Assembly: GCA_021234535.1 (NCBI GenBank)
Contig: CM037839.1
Coordinates: forward strand, 25,407,196-25,471,195
Direction of reading: 5' to 3'
DNA from: Stichopus chloronotus
Lineage: Eukaryota; Echinodermata; Holothuroidea; Aspidochirotida; Stichopodidae
Length of the DNA stretch: 64,000 bases
A program made the position numbers and the translations under genes. Position 1 is the first letter of the stretch. Every line of letters begins with the position of its first letter. The notes beneath the pieces were generated by a model, which searched no databases, had not been told where the DNA came from, and worked only from the letters and a program-made list of their open reading frames with translations. Shown piece by piece: positions 48,201 through 60,765 of this stretch.

Positions 48201-51026
48201 AACGGTAACTCTGACTGATGTCATACTTTTTGTGCATGTTCGTCCCACTAAGTAGATGATCCCTATTGGTTTTGGTTGAAGTGAAAGGTCATTTAAGGTC
48301 ACCAGAGGACAAAATGCAAAAACCTTGTAAACACGATATCACAAGAACCATAAATGTGACTGATGTCATACTTAGTGTATTTTATTTTTTATTATTTTTT
48401 TTGTGGATTTTATATTTTATTTTATTAGTGATGTCATACTTTATATGTGGATTGGCCATACTGGGTAGGTGATCACTATTGCTTTTGGTGGAAGTAAAAT
48501 GTCATTTGAGGTGGACAAAAATAGGTCATTTGGGGTGAAAGGCTCATTAATGTGGTGTTCAAGCCCAATAACTGTAGTTGATCTCATACTTGTCATGTGG
48601 GTAATTCATGTTTGTTATAATATAACCATATGGCAACGAATCACAAAGCCTTTTGGCTTTCTGGTTATTGTTTTGTAATCCTTTCTTTTTTTCTCTGAGA
48701 CAGTGAGAGTGATGAAAGTGATATCATATCACTTGGGCCACATATCGCCAACCCCGACATGTCACTCAGTGAAACAATTGGAGCACGTCCACAAGATGCA
48801 TCCACTCCTATTCTTCAAGTGGGAGAGTTGGCCAGCTCCAGTGAGCCTCAAGCATCAGCTGATGTGCAACCTGTTAATTACTACTCAGCTGGAGATGATG
48901 GTGATCTTCTACTATTTCTGGAGGCAAATAACTTACCGGATATGACACCAAGTACTTCAACTGCTACCCATCATGATAACCTCAGTAAGAGGTACAGTAA
49001 AGGCTGGAATCATTCAGTAATTTATGTCAAAATATTTTCTTTGTGGGCAACAGTTTGGTTCATACATAACGCTTACATCGTGAATTATAGAGGAAGTACA
49101 TGTACGTTACCTCTCAATGTATCAAGTGTTTTAAAAATACATACAGATGCACAAGGACAGTGTGATGGTATTTTGAGGGGAGGGGACAAAGCATGATGTG
49201 GGTGATTATTATCCTGAGGGAGGAGTATCTGCCCTCCTTTTAATTTTTTTAACTTCCAGGTAAACTTAAACACGATGTGGTGCAATATTTTTAATGTTTT
49301 GTAGTCATATTTTTTTTTCGAGAAATCCTAGTTTCTATGTACTTGGTAAATCTAGTGTCACGATTTTTGGATTCAATGAAAGTGAAACTGATGCATCTGT
49401 ACTGGCAGAAATTTGTAATAGAGGGCCAAAACATGTAGGCATCTGATTAGTTTTATGGCCATGGGTGTCCTATAATCTCTTTTGAATTCCTCTGTCTCGT
49501 CAATCTTTCTTTCTATAACCAAATTCCAGACTGAGTGATCCCCCTCTCGACTGACCACAAATGTGAGGGCACGTGCCCCCTTTTTCCTTTAAACATGCTG
49601 CTTATTGTCAGTCAGCCATTTTGTGTTACTTTAAGGCAACATAATTTGAAAATATCTTTTTGTTAAATACCATAAGGGGCCTTTGCTGATTTTCATGAGT
49701 AGGCTGCATGGTTTTGAGCCTACCCTCAAGTTCCAGACAGGGGCTCTTCTCTTTTAGTGTTAGAGGTCAGGTCTATGTATCAGGTGTAGACCTGCCCCCG
49801 TCACTGCTCTTCATTTCTTTTCTTTTTCTCTGTGGTTTCTTTCTTCTCTTTTATTTTGCTCATTCCCTCTTTTATTCCTCTATTTTCTCCTTTCTTTCCC
49901 CCTTTCTTGCAAATTATATGGGGGCCTCTGTAGTGCCTCATGCATATGCATAAAATATTAAACTTTGTATATATTTCGTTTTTGAACTTAAGCTTATAAA
50001 ACTGTCCTTTTTATTTCCCTTAACAGACACATTACCATAAGCAGAGGGAACATTTTCTGGCACATGCTTTCTGCATTTAAAGATGAAGACATCACCAGTA
50101 AAGACATCAAATTTTCATTCCTAAATGAGAGGGGTGTCGATACTGGTGGAGTGTCACGGGACGTATATGGAGCTTTCTGGAGTGAACTATTTGAAGTGGC
50201 AGCCTTGGTGGAGAACGAGCGAGTGCCATGTGTTAGGAGCGACATGGGTGTTGACCATTGGACTGCGGTAGGGAGAATTCTTGTGAAGGGTGTGAAAGAC
50301 ACCGGTTTTTTTCCTCTCCGGTTAAGTAAAGCATTTACATTTTCTGTTCTCTTTGGGGTTGACAGTGTAACACCAGATATTCTTCTAGCTTCCTTTAACC
50401 AATACATTGCCTCAAATGAAGCCTCACTCATTGACAGAGCCTTGTCTGATTTTGAACAGTTAAATGACGATGATAAGGATGACCTTCTTGACATCTTACA
50501 AAGGTTTGAGGTAAGGTCAATTCCCAGGACCTGTTCAAGTTTAAAGGAGACACTGTTTGGTGTCAGCCACAAAGAACTTATCCAAAAACCCAAGTACATT
50601 TTGGACTGCCTTTCTTATGCATGCAAAGAATTGCTGCACTTCGATGATTTCAAAAGTGTTAAAAACACAAATAAGTATTTTGATAGGCTGAGACCTTCTG
50701 TCAGAAAAGTTGCAAAACTGCTTAAATGTAATCCAGAAAATGCATCCCAAATGACTACCCACGGATACCTAAGGCAATTTGTAAACAGTATGGACAATCA
50801 AAAACTAGGCACATTCTTGCGTTTCTGTACTGGATCTGATTGTCTATGCTTCGAACAAATTGACATTAATTTTGTGTATCTTAATGGAGCAGCAAGGCGC
50901 CCAGTTGCACGAACATGTGGTCCAACATTAGACTTGCCATGCACGTACTCAAATTATGCTGAGTTTCGAGCTGAGTTCAATAGCATCTTATCTGCGGAAG
51001 AAAGCTGGGCAATGCTCTACTGTTAG
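42281..51026 (+). CDS. HECT-domain E3 ubiquitin ligase, G2E3-like (N terminus not found)
   Basis: Six exons join in one frame: 42281-42355, 43150-43270, 45100-45170, 46281-46651, 48704-48991 and 50027-51026. They total 1,926 nt: 641 codons plus TAG, with every junction GT-AG and phases matching (0, 1, 0, 2, 2). Exon 4 encodes a module seen in invertebrate and fish G2E3-like proteins: NIQLGWLHSS, KGLTQVRLKQGGGSRNVSFD, LFFPSGKSCKGDL and LSVLRLYLVT. Exon 5 is an acidic, serine-rich linker (DESDESDIISLG). Exon 6 is a full-length HECT domain: N lobe ERGVDTGGVSRDVYGAFWSE; C lobe LGTFLRFCTGSDCL, then ARTCGPTLDLP, with the catalytic cysteine in the TC pair at about residue 606. Family role: ubiquitin transfer from E2 through that cysteine to substrate; substrate unknown. 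No start codon can be assigned; more 5' exons probably exist. Confidence 0.85.
42904..42933. repeat. (CTAC)n microsatellite in HECT intron
   Basis: About seven CTAC units. Confidence 0.95.
44407..44940 (+). repeat. 145-bp repeat cluster in HECT intron, with DR1 motifs
   Basis: The leader AGAAGGAATCTATGCGATGG with a GT-rich tract is followed by units at 44521, 44666 and 44811 (exactly 145 bp apart). Each unit reads TAAACAC.ATATCTC.AGAAGG and GATG.TCCCTATTGTTTTTGG, then GGTCAAAGGTCATTT.AGGTCA. Perfect AGGTCAAAGGTCA lies at 44617-44629 and 44907-44919. Confidence 0.85.
46130..46280 (+). repeat. (TTTTA)n-like tract ending at splice acceptor
   Basis: About 150 bp of TTTTATTTTATTTTG-type text runs directly into the acceptor of HECT exon 4 (TTTCATTTTAG|GTTGC), extending the normal polypyrimidine tract. 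Confidence 0.8.
47948..48560 (+). repeat. 145-bp repeat cluster, second copy in HECT intron
   Basis: The same leader (GCAGAAGGAATCTATGCGAT) and units as at 44407, more decayed, with AGGTCAAGGGTCA at 48134-48146. Same orientation as the first copy. Confidence 0.8.
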
Positions 51027-53600
51027 TGCAATGGACGTCGAACCTTATGCACATGAAATTCAGTGTGTATAGGTGGATGTCTCTTGTGATTGCCTGATTG
51101 TCAGTGTTAAATAATATCATGTTTTGTACAGAGATTGTTACAGGAAGGCAAGTGATACATATCTAGGTATCGCTGGCATTCTTCTTTGTAAGCTGCAGTG
51201 GATGGTAATATGCATTACGTACATAGAGTTCATTGTTAAAGTAACATGTGTTCTTGTATCTGAATTATGTTTCCTGTTAAATTGTTTTGTTTTTTGTTCA
51301 TTTTGTTGTACTTTTTACCAAAAGTATTGGTGTACCTGACTAGTACTTCTTTTATGTAGCTTTGACGCAACTTTAGCCAGTGTCGTACCTGTCAGTTTTG
51401 TCCCAATATGAAGTAGAAAGACTACTGTTTTTGATGAATATCAAAGGTCATTCTAGGTGGCTTAGGTCCGACAACAAAATCCTTGTCTTGGTACGCCACA
51501 TCTAAAGGAATCATGCAATTCTATTTCTATTAACAAATTGGCTAGTATAATCAAACAATATCTCAGGAATAGTAAATGACTTTGAGTTGATATGTGGCAC
51601 AATAATATAGCCTCTAACACAGGGATGTTTCCTATTGTTTTTGGTGAAGATACCATGTATGTTAATGTGGCGCACTATGTTAAAACTTTTAAACTGGTGA
51701 TTTCTCAGTAACTATGAGTAAATTAGTATGTAGATAGTGGATGGCTAGTGCTCTGTTTTCAGTGCATTTTCAAGTTTGCTTATTACATATTCATGAGGGG
51801 GTGGGCAAAATAACATATTGCTGGAATGAGCTTGCAAACACATCATCTCGCTATTGGTGTATAGGTTTGAGATTATATTTGGCATAATGATGGCGTATGA
51901 CGCAGGGATGAGCGGATGGCCCCTATTGTTTTGGTGCAGATGTTGTGCATACTGATGAGTAGGTGTGGCTTAATGTCCAAATCAAAAAATGTGATTTCTC
52001 AATAACCAAGAGTGATATGATCTTCATAAATAGCATGTGGATTGTGGATGGCTATTAGTAAGTGTCCAGAATCATTTTAAGCTTGTTTATTACTACATTT
52101 ATGATGGGGGGGGGGGCAAAAATAATATTTTCTTTAAATGAACATGATGTCTCATGAATGGTATACATGTAGGTTTGAGTTTATACTTGTTACATCAATA
52201 ACGGATGACCTATCGATTATCCCTCACTATTAACACGTTAACCATGATGAAAATAATCTAACAGGTTACAATTATCTGGAGTGCAAAATGCACCATAAAT
52301 TTCACCTTGATGAAAAATACTGAATGCTGTTTAAGCAGAAAGGACAACCCTAGGGAAAATTGTAGTCATTAATCACTCATCACAACTCTTGTCTTGAGCC
52401 CATGTGTGGTTTAATCAGTTAGGTTAAATGGTAAGACCATGTAGTCACTTCACAACGCAGGGCTCGGGGCTCATGTGTGAGCAGTGTACTAAACTCCATG
52501 GGGAAACACTTTCTGTTCTGTATAGCCTAATTTAAATTTATGGCTTTGCAGGCTCATTGTTATAGACAGAATGGTCAATATATGGAACTTATTTTGACAC
52601 AGGAAAGGATGTGATAGAAAGAGCATGTATCTCATTAACTGTGAGTGTTATAGACTTTGTAATTAATGGATAGAAGAGGGAGCTACTACTAGCAGTAACA
52701 GCCCAATGGGTGGAGTGTGGATGGCTAGCCTGAGCGTCATTTGATGTTCACTAATTACATGTTCATGATGGTTTTATGTAAATGCGAATAATGACCTCAG
52801 CCAAACCACTTTTTATTTTTTATTTAGTCAATGTTTTATTGTCTATTTTGCACTAGTAAAAATCTGCCTTACCTGAGTTGTCTTGTTAGGAGTCTAAAAT
52901 GTGCGAGGAGAATTTGTATTTCATATTATAGTATGCTGCTATTTGCTATGTTCATGCCAACATGGATTTATTGTTGGTTTCATTTGGCCAGACACAATGC
53001 CTTTTTATAAGGTGCAGTATCGCCCAAGCTATTTACTTAGTACATGTTGCTTGAGAAGTTTGTAACTGTATTGATCCTTTCTTTCCTGTAGCTTTAGATG
53101 CTTCAGGTTTTGCTTTTGTTTCTTTCATTAGTAGTAGATTTTTACAAGTTGTACAACTTATTTACTGTCAGTGATTTCATTACAACCTCTGAGTCCATTC
53201 ACACAGTACAGAAGTACAGTTTTCTGTTATGATGTGATTGCCTACTGACTATGTCCAAGTTAAGTTCTTTCATTAAGTTGCCACTATTTCAATCTTTTAA
53301 CTATTTTATTGTTTTAAAATCTTGAGATACAAAATAAGTGTTTTATTTTTTAAGTTGTCAATATCTTTCAGGTATTTTTGAAGTTTACCATTACGAACTT
53401 AGAAAATACAGATGGTATTTGTAACCACACTATTTATTATTGGCAACATCTTTGTTTATCAGTTTCGATGGAGGTGAACTTTGGTTTGTCAGTAGTTACA
53501 GTAGTAGTCACTGCCTGTCTCCAAAAAACAAAATGTTTTTCAAATTTAGCATATTCTTTTGCCTTTACCTAGCTAAAATCTTGCCTCTGGTGTTATATAT
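51027..53600. repeat. Downstream of HECT gene: degenerate relatives of the 145-bp family
   Basis: From about 51400 to 52800, phrases such as CCTATTGTTTTTGGTGAAGAT, GTGGATGGCTA and CATTTATGATGGGGG recur with approximately 300-bp spacing (51590-51900 and 51905-52200). No gene recognised. Confidence 0.5.
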
Positions 53601-53655
53601 ACCATGATGGAAGTCGCTTTTAAAGGTGTATGGCTACTAAGGTTAAGTTATAACA

Positions 53656-53720
53656 GGCCTGCATGCAGGGGGTTCAGGGGTTCGTCCGAACCCTCACCCC
53701 CACCCACCCGCAAGATCTGG
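53656..53720. mobile_element. Possible solo hAT-like end
   Basis: CAGGCCTGCATGCAGGGGGT followed by GGTTCGTCCGAACC resembles the CAGACCCGTAGCCAGGGG end at 7411. No partner end found. Confidence 0.3.
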
Positions 53721-54189
53721 AGTTCCGCTACCATAAAGGTATATGATGAGACTTTTAGTATTGTACTTTGTCCCCCATGGCGTACAAAAGCCCTTGAAAA
53801 CTTCCCATCAAAGTTTGACTATCTTCAAAAAGCATAATCATATTTTACAAGCTGTTTGCTTCCACCGAAATTGGTCGCCCTGAGCAAATTTAAAGGGAAT
53901 GTGACAAAAAAAGAGTACCGCGAGTTGCCAGAAATAAGAAAAGTTTTTGTCAAAATGCAAGAAAGATGGACACGCAGAGTGGCATATTTAACTGGACTCT
54001 TAAAATGAAAACAAGTAAACAATAGGAGGGAGCATGCATTCGGACCCCTAGATAACTTTCGCCTTCAGCAATGGTGACGCCAACTGGGTGGGTATGGCTG
54101 CCCCCCGTCGGGGAAGGCTGGTCCCAGTAGGGGAAATGATCCAAATTCATCAGGGAGCCTTAATCCGTAAGTGTAATAAATATCACCCG

Positions 54190-54680
54190 ATTAACTTCAG
54201 CCCTCGACGATCTGCTTCATTTTCGTTTAAAGCGCCTCAATGCATACGATTAAATGTGTAAACTCAACAAACTTCAGCCTTATAGGAAAGGTTGATTCTT
54301 CCACAAAGACCGAGAGTTTTTCAATTCATTTATACAGAAACCGAAATTTTGCAAAATTTCTGCCATAAAATTCCATATTTTCTCCAGTATGTGTTCCAAA
54401 TTTTCAAATATTTGTTAAAAGGAAGCCAAAAATGTGTCGGGAAATTTTACAATGTCGGAAACCCTAGTACGTAAACCGGCAACGAAATTCAGTCGTCCCG
54501 ACGATCTGCTTGATTTTGCTCATAGAAAAGGGAAGATTTTCCAATAAAACCCCCAAAGTCTTAAAGTCTCCTTACACAAAAACCCAAATTATCTTCCCAA
54601 AAGTTTTTCCAATATGAGCTCCAGATTTTCAAATATCTGTTCAATCAAGAGCCCAAGGGTACTGCGGTCCCTTGTCAGTA
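54190..54680. repeat. Degenerate two-unit tandem repeat, about 300 bp
   Basis: CGACGATCTGCTT.ATTTT.....AAA, then CCAAATTTTCAAATATTTGTT.AA and GCCAAA..TG occur at about 54205-54480 and 54497-54680. Confidence 0.6.
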
Positions 54681-54879
54681 AGATGATTTTGTATAAAAGG
54701 ATTAGTAAGGGAAGGCATGTCCCCATTCAAGATGGTCACCACAATTTCGGCCTAACTGAGGAAGTCTGCACACGCTACTAGTGCATCATGTCCCAAGATT
54801 TGTCTTTGACGAGATGAATGTGTGATAAGGTAAAGAGCTTTAAGAATGGGGCATCTACGTGCTAAATATGAAAAGTATC

Positions 54880-55420
54880 GTTTTCCGATCTTGAGATATT
54901 GTGTTAACATGATTTTTAGACTTTCACTTCTGTTGACTTCAGATGACCATTGACCTCCACCAAACAACACTGATGTTCATCTACTTGATATGGGGCATCT
55001 ACATGCTAAGTATGAAAAGTATGCATGCTTCCTGCCCTGAGATATTGTGCTAACAAGATTTTCAGACTTTGACCTCTGTTGACCTCAGGTGACCTTTGAC
55101 CTCCACCAAAAACGATAGGGCACATCTACCTACCATCATACACGTACACACCAAGTTTGACAAAAAGTGAGTACTCGTTTATTGAGTTATCGTGTCACAT
55201 ACCTCTCATTCCAATGATTCAAATATTGCATCTGGTGATCCCAATGACCTTTGACCTCCACCAAAAACGATAGGGAACATCTTCTTAATATGATACACGT
55301 ACACACCAAGCTTGAAAAAAAATTAAGTACTTGGTTATTGAGTTATCGTGTCACATATACCTCGCATTCCAATGTGTCACATACACACCCACACACACAC
55401 CCACACACACACATACGCCA
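54880..55420 (-). repeat. 145-bp repeat family, opposite orientation, ending in (CA)n
   Basis: Units contain AAGTATG..TG.TTCC.....CTTGAGATATTGTG and GACCTCTGTTGACCTCAG, then TGACCTTTGACCTCCACC. Perfect TGACCTTTGACCT lies at 55090-55102 and 55245-55257. The (CA)-rich tract at 55383-55417 mirrors the GT-rich leader of the intronic copies. Confidence 0.75.
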
Positions 55421-55855
55421 ACTTGACAGCATAGGTTCCTTTCTTAACACAAGGAACCAAAAAGGGAAAAAAATTGGGGCGCTTTGCACGCCGCAAATTT
55501 TGCCTTTCTAGTCCTTTCGGTAACCTGATGCCTTTGTCGGACTTCCGAGCTTCCTCCCCTCCCCCGGTTAGGGAGCTTAGTCCCCCTGTCGAGCAAATCC
55601 TGGCAACACCATGGTCTTCAGTATTCGATGCATGTGTTTTTGACACTTGCCGGTCAAAGTTGGTGGGTAAAGTGTTCTACTTGTTGCAAAATCGACCCCC
55701 CCCCCCACACACACACACTGAAAAAGCTGCCTGCGTATAAAGAGAACAGAGAATTGTATTTTGTGAAATCTACGTGTATGCAACGCTCACGCTAGTCACG
55801 CTTTTCTAACAATGACATTGTCTGTCGTGCGTGCATAGCTATTATTATACGCACA

Positions 55856-56098
55856 TCACCGAACAGAAAAGCGAGTATGCCAAATCAACACTTCCGCCCC
55901 GATATTTGCGTCTCCAATAGGAGTCCATTTCCGTAACAGTTTAATATCTATGCTTATAATATCTTTGCTACGCGCCAAAGATACAATATCACCCCTACGC
56001 ACGCGGATTGTGCGAAAATTTCGTTTTTGTAACAGGTCGAGGACATGCAGTCTCCCGACTGACTTTGTGGATATGGGATGTCCCAAATCCTTTTGCAT
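55856..56098 (-). other. 80-codon ORF, unknown
   Basis: Contains VGRLHVLDLLQKRNFRTIRV and RRGDIVSLARSKDIISIDI. Protein-like composition, but no recognised domain, start context or splice sites. Confidence 0.2.
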
Positions 56099-56219
56099 CC
56101 CTGTGTCTTCTTTAATGTCAATATTTCTTTTCTTCTGTGATTCTTAACCCTTTCGAATGAGTGTTTTCTCCCGACTGAGCGCAAAAATGGGTGGGGCACC
56201 CACCCCTTAAAACACGCTA

Positions 56220-56815
56220 CTGCGTCGGGTTCTTAATTATTTTCGTTGAATGGCCGCATTTTTCATCATGAAAATTTGGCGGGCCACAAACAGGCATTTC
56301 TGTTTTCAAATTTTCAAATAAATAAACGACACGGAAAGACATTCAGGTTAACTTAACCCTAGTTCTCCCATCAACTTTGATTTCCAATTTGCGTGCTCGT
56401 CACTTTCATTTTATCCAAAAGTACATTAATTTTCGAAGCAGTAGAGCTTCACCGATTCAGAGATACTGACCTCTTATTTTCTAATTATTGTCAATTTTAC
56501 CACTATGAATGGGGTTACCCCTGGCCGCGTGACTGGTTTGGGACAATCACTGCACGGAAGCTGTTCTTATGAAGTAATAGTGAAAAAATGCTAATGACAG
56601 GCGCGCGAGGGGGGGGAGGGCAACGAAAAATAACTTATTAAATACATTTTAACGTTTTATATCATGAAGTAAGAAAAATTGTTCTCTGTCGGCATTAAAA
56701 TATGTCTCGAAAGAAAGTTCATATTTAGATTAGACCTTAATTTGGTCAGGGCCGGAATGAATCGCCTCGCGGGCCGGATGTGACCCACGGACCGCCATTT
56801 AAGAGCCCAGTCGCT
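56220..56815. mobile_element. Possible decayed hAT-type non-autonomous element
   Basis: GGCGGGCCACAAACAGG near 56278 and GCGGGCCGGATGTGACCCACGG near 56769 are the kind of subterminal text found in hAT MITEs with GGGGTCGGCAAC ends. The true tips are not clear. Confidence 0.35.
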
Positions 56816-57797
56816 ACTGCGTAGTACACCTATACACAATTACTTCACGCGATGACACGCATGGCTGAGAGACCACTGAAATTACGTACACGTAGATCTC
56901 TTTTCAAAGAGGCGAACTATACATTTGTTTGTATTGTTCTTCGTTTCGCTTTAAGTGAACTGGTATACCTGTTTCCCCATGTGGCAACTTAGCTGTATAA
57001 CAGCTGCGAGAAACTGAAAACCCGTCTCAAGGCTATACCTGAAACTTTGTAGGGCAGATTATAGCACAGGTTTCTATACCACAATGTAAAAGCATAATTA
57101 AAGAATACACATTGCATTTGTGATGAACTTAAAACTGTGACAGACTCATTGATTGTGAAGACAAAAATAATCCTTATCAGGCATATTGTTTGTAATTCAA
57201 GTGACCCCAAGTAGAATTTAATATTCCAATTAGTATGGGTCTTGTTGCATGTTAAAACAACTTTTGACAGGGGATTTCAGAGTTTGAGACTATTTTCTGC
57301 TCAGATTTTCCTGTTATATGCAATAGTTATGTTTGGAAGCATCATGAAAGGCATTTCGTGGAGAAACAAAACAATTTCTACGATACGTGAATTTACAATA
57401 TTCACAATTTAAATTATTGAAATCTTCTAGTTTGCTAGTTCTATACTACAAATACTACTTTTCACTTTGTAAAAGGATCATATCCGAGACAAATCTACAG
57501 GCCTACGTATGTCGTTGAAACCAAGATATGTCATTACAAACTAAAGATAGACATATCTCCTTTCAACTAGTACGTTCACGTGGTCATGAAGGACTTTCAC
57601 AAGGTTGCGCGGTCACAATATCAGATATTAATGAGCGCAAATTGTTGCAAAATGTGACAATGAACTGACCACCTTGTTTGTCTTTGATAATTTGTAATGT
57701 TGGTATGCATGTAGCCAAAACCTAATTTACCCTATGTAAGGTACGACAATATGACAAAATTGTGAAATTTCCCTCACACACTTTTTCTGGAAAATAC

Positions 57798-57899
57798 CAT
57801 TTCTTTGAGATCAGTATCTCCAAACTGCATCAGGCTATGAAGATGAGGTTTTCGTTCTTCTTCTTCTTCGGGGGTATATGTTTGGGTTTCGGCCCCAGT
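57798..57899 (-). CDS. Orphan candidate exon, phase 0 at both ends
   Basis: A 102-nt open stretch lies between an acceptor (CTGAAACTCTCAAAG|ACT) and a donor (GAAATG|GTATTT) on the minus strand. It encodes 34 residues: TGAETQTYTPEEEEERKPHL followed by HSLMQFGDTDLKEM. The acidic glutamate run and even composition stand out from the surrounding AT-rich DNA. No neighbouring exon was found and the family is unknown. Confidence 0.3.
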
Positions 57900-59312
57900 C
57901 TTTGAGAGTTTCAGATAAAAAAGGAAAAATTGTTTGCAATTGAAAACAAAAAGTGAGAGAAAGTCACAGAAAGTCTTCTTTAACACCAGCAAATTTGTCG
58001 CATCTAGTTAAATATCCGAGTTCGATGCTATACACTGTTATCCGTTGGTCAATTTTTACCCAAACTCAGGTTCTTAGTTTCCAGCTGAACGTCTATTCAA
58101 CAAACCTTTAGGTTACTATTAGATTATGGTATAAGACATTGACGAGGTTTTCATAGATAATTAGCAATCGAAACTGCAAGTAAAACTCCAATTGAGAGAA
58201 CAGCTGACATAAATGGTGTAACCGCTAGCAGGGAGTGAGACACTTTACCCCACACCCATTCCTTAGTTGTCCCTCCTCATGAGATTAATGATTCAGGGAA
58301 AATACTGCAATGTACCAGCTTCCGGCAGATCTCTTCAGATCTCTTTATCTAAATCAGTGGTGTACGGATGTCAATTTTTTTTTAAGATCCTAAAAATACG
58401 CAAATTTTGTAACACTACAAATTTTACTTCAAAAGGTATATGTAGCACCAAATTGCATGTAAGGACACATAGTTTTTCAAAGGGGAGGGGGACACCCCTG
58501 ACAGGCCGGCTGTCACTCAACAAACATGCATGGCCCCTCCTGAGAGAAATCCTGCTTACGCCAATGATCTAAGACGATGCCTTTTCCTTTCATAGAAAAG
58601 TCTGGTTACGCCAATGGGTGACGTCATCACGAGACCGTCCCCATCATACCAATTAGGCTCCCATGTATGCGATTTTAACTGTCTGAATCCCATTATTTTC
58701 CTGTTTTCTATGTGTTAGGATAGTAACAACTATTGTGACGAAAATCGTTTGCTTGTTAAATTTCAATCGATTCTTAAACAACGAAATATTAAGGCGTAGT
58801 TGCATGCGGTAAGATATTTGAAACTGACACGAAAGAACGAAGGATTCCAGGAACGAGCACTGCTGCACGGAGTACAAAATTGAAGCAATTAAATATTGTA
58901 AAATAGTATTAGGGCCAATTGTTATTACCAACCGTCTCCAGAGTCCAGCGATTGGCACATTGCACAATGTGTGTTTATTTCACTCCTACAGATACGATTC
59001 CAAACGCAACTATGGCTTTAGTCTGTCACATTTAATTAAATGAAGAGAAGTTTCGGATAGGCTACAAAACATAATCACACTGGTCGCTTATCGTTGGCAG
59101 GCAACCTCACACTAAAAACAATTAGCAACTCCCTGGTTAAAGCATGGCTATCTGGACATGACCTGTAATCCGTTCGGCCGGGGAGGTGGATTTGACAAAT
59201 AGCAACTCCCTGGTTCGGCGAAAAGTTTAACCCTAAATTTATTTCTTCATTATCTTGAAAACAAAATGATAACCGCTTGGAATGTTATCCAAGATTAAAT
59301 GATTTAGCCCTG
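57900..59312. other. Intergenic, nothing recognised
   Basis: The phrase AATTAGCAACTCCCTGGTT occurs in two versions near 59120 and 59200. The minus ORF 58653-58967 has no motif. Confidence 0.4.
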
Positions 59313-60288
59313 TTAAAGCTGACGGATTCGCAACAAGAACTCTGTGTACATTTCTTTAGCTTCTCCAGCGTTTCTTGGGTTGCATTCTCTTTCCATTACA
59401 ATGCTGACCAATTCTATCATCTCCGCAGTGCAGACAAAAGCGTTTGGCCATCGATCCACAAATTCTTCGAGCTGATCGACGGTTGCGTTTTCGCAAACCA
59501 TCTTGTAATCATTTGTATCCGACAGTTCCGGCGCAAAATACAGTACGTCGGGTATACCTCCAGGACTTTCACTTTCAGATACAGTTCGAATACGATGCGA
59601 ATTCCATTCTGAAAGTACTTGCTGCAATGATTTTTTCAGGATACGACCAAAGAAGTAGCGTACGCCCTCAATATGCAAGGGGTCTGCATTGTTTAAAAGA
59701 CCAACTGATACCATATCCTTGAAGAAGTTCATCCACCATCGAAGGAATGATTTCTTCAAAAACGACCACCAGCACTCTATCCTCTGGTTAGCTGAACACT
59801 TACCAAATGTTGAGAATCCATTACCATCAGTTAGAACTGAATGTAACTGAGCGGTGAGACCGTTCTCTGTGCCTGGATCCATGCGAATGCGAAGAGCGGT
59901 ACCGCCAAGTTTTCTGACCCAGTCGAAGAAATACCCAGCCGTTATGGACGGATCTTTGTTTGAAGGTCCAACTTCAAGCCAGATAACTTTCCTTGAGTAG
60001 CCGTCGATGGCCCCGTGGATTGCGAAACCGTATGGGATAAGTTTGTTATTGCCATCGATATGCCATATATAATTAGGTCCCGCTGCCCAGTAAAGTCGCC
60101 GGCGTAACCTGCGCGAGGTTCTAGCTTCCACACCATCTGGGTCTAGCGCTCTTAATATCTGTCTGACCGTTTCTCGAGTGGTCCTTATATCATATAAACA
60201 TCGTATGCGATGGTGCATTAAACGATACCCCAGCAAGGAACCACTTGTGCTTAGTTCTTCTTCAATCGCAATTGCTACGTCTTCCATC
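59313..60288 (-). CDS. DDE integrase-core protein, last exon
   Basis: The exon starts after a consensus acceptor (TTTTCTTCAATTACAG|G) and gives 324 codons from the first ATG (60287) to TAA. Blocks in order: GSLLGYRLMHHRIR; VRQILRALDPDGVEAR; a basic RRLRRRLYW; WHIDGNNKL (D78 counted from that Met); GAIDGYSRKVIWLEV; RMDPGTENG (D137); and NQRIECWWSFLKK (E171). This is the rve/RNase H-fold integrase arrangement, with 33 residues between the second D and the E, and all three acidic residues present. Proteins of this type are common in fish and marine invertebrates and are related to transposon integrases; whether this one is a transposase or a host-kept gene cannot be told. The usual N-terminal helix-turn-helix part is absent; upstream sequence is occupied by Penelope tails. 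No TIRs could be assigned. Confidence 0.75.
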
Positions 60289-60344
60289 CTGTAATTGAAG
60301 AAAATATGCAGGGTTATTTTATGATGATATCTTTCCGTCTTTCT

Positions 60345-60646
60345 GTACCGTGGCCCTGAAGGGACATTTCGAGATTTCGATATTTCGACTTTTTCGTTTC
60401 GATATTTCCATATTTCGACTTTTTCGTTTCGATATTTCGACTTTTTTCGTTTCGATATTTCGATATTTCGACTTTTTTCGTTTCGATATTTCCATGTTTC
60501 GATATTTCGATATTTCCATATTTCGACTTTTTTCGTTTCGATATTTCGATGTTTCGACATTTCGATATTTCCATATTTCGACTTTTTCGTTTCGATATTT
60601 CGACTTTTTCGTTTCGATATTTCCATATTTCGACTTTTCGTTTCGA
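60345..60646 (-). mobile_element. Cap-plus-array copy B (putative Penelope 3' tail only)
   Basis: Same cap as copy A, then about 275 bp of the word array, ending at GTTTCGA/TGGACAAGG. It lies 57 bp upstream of the integrase exon acceptor, inside the presumed intron. Confidence 0.8.
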
Positions 60647-60765
60647 TGGACAAGGCATACATATGGCTTGGTAGGCTTATATTGTACAGCTGTTGCTGTT
60701 TACAGTGGCACCCATTAGCACAAGTCGTGTAGCTAAGAACGTGCATGATGGCTGACATCAGGAAT

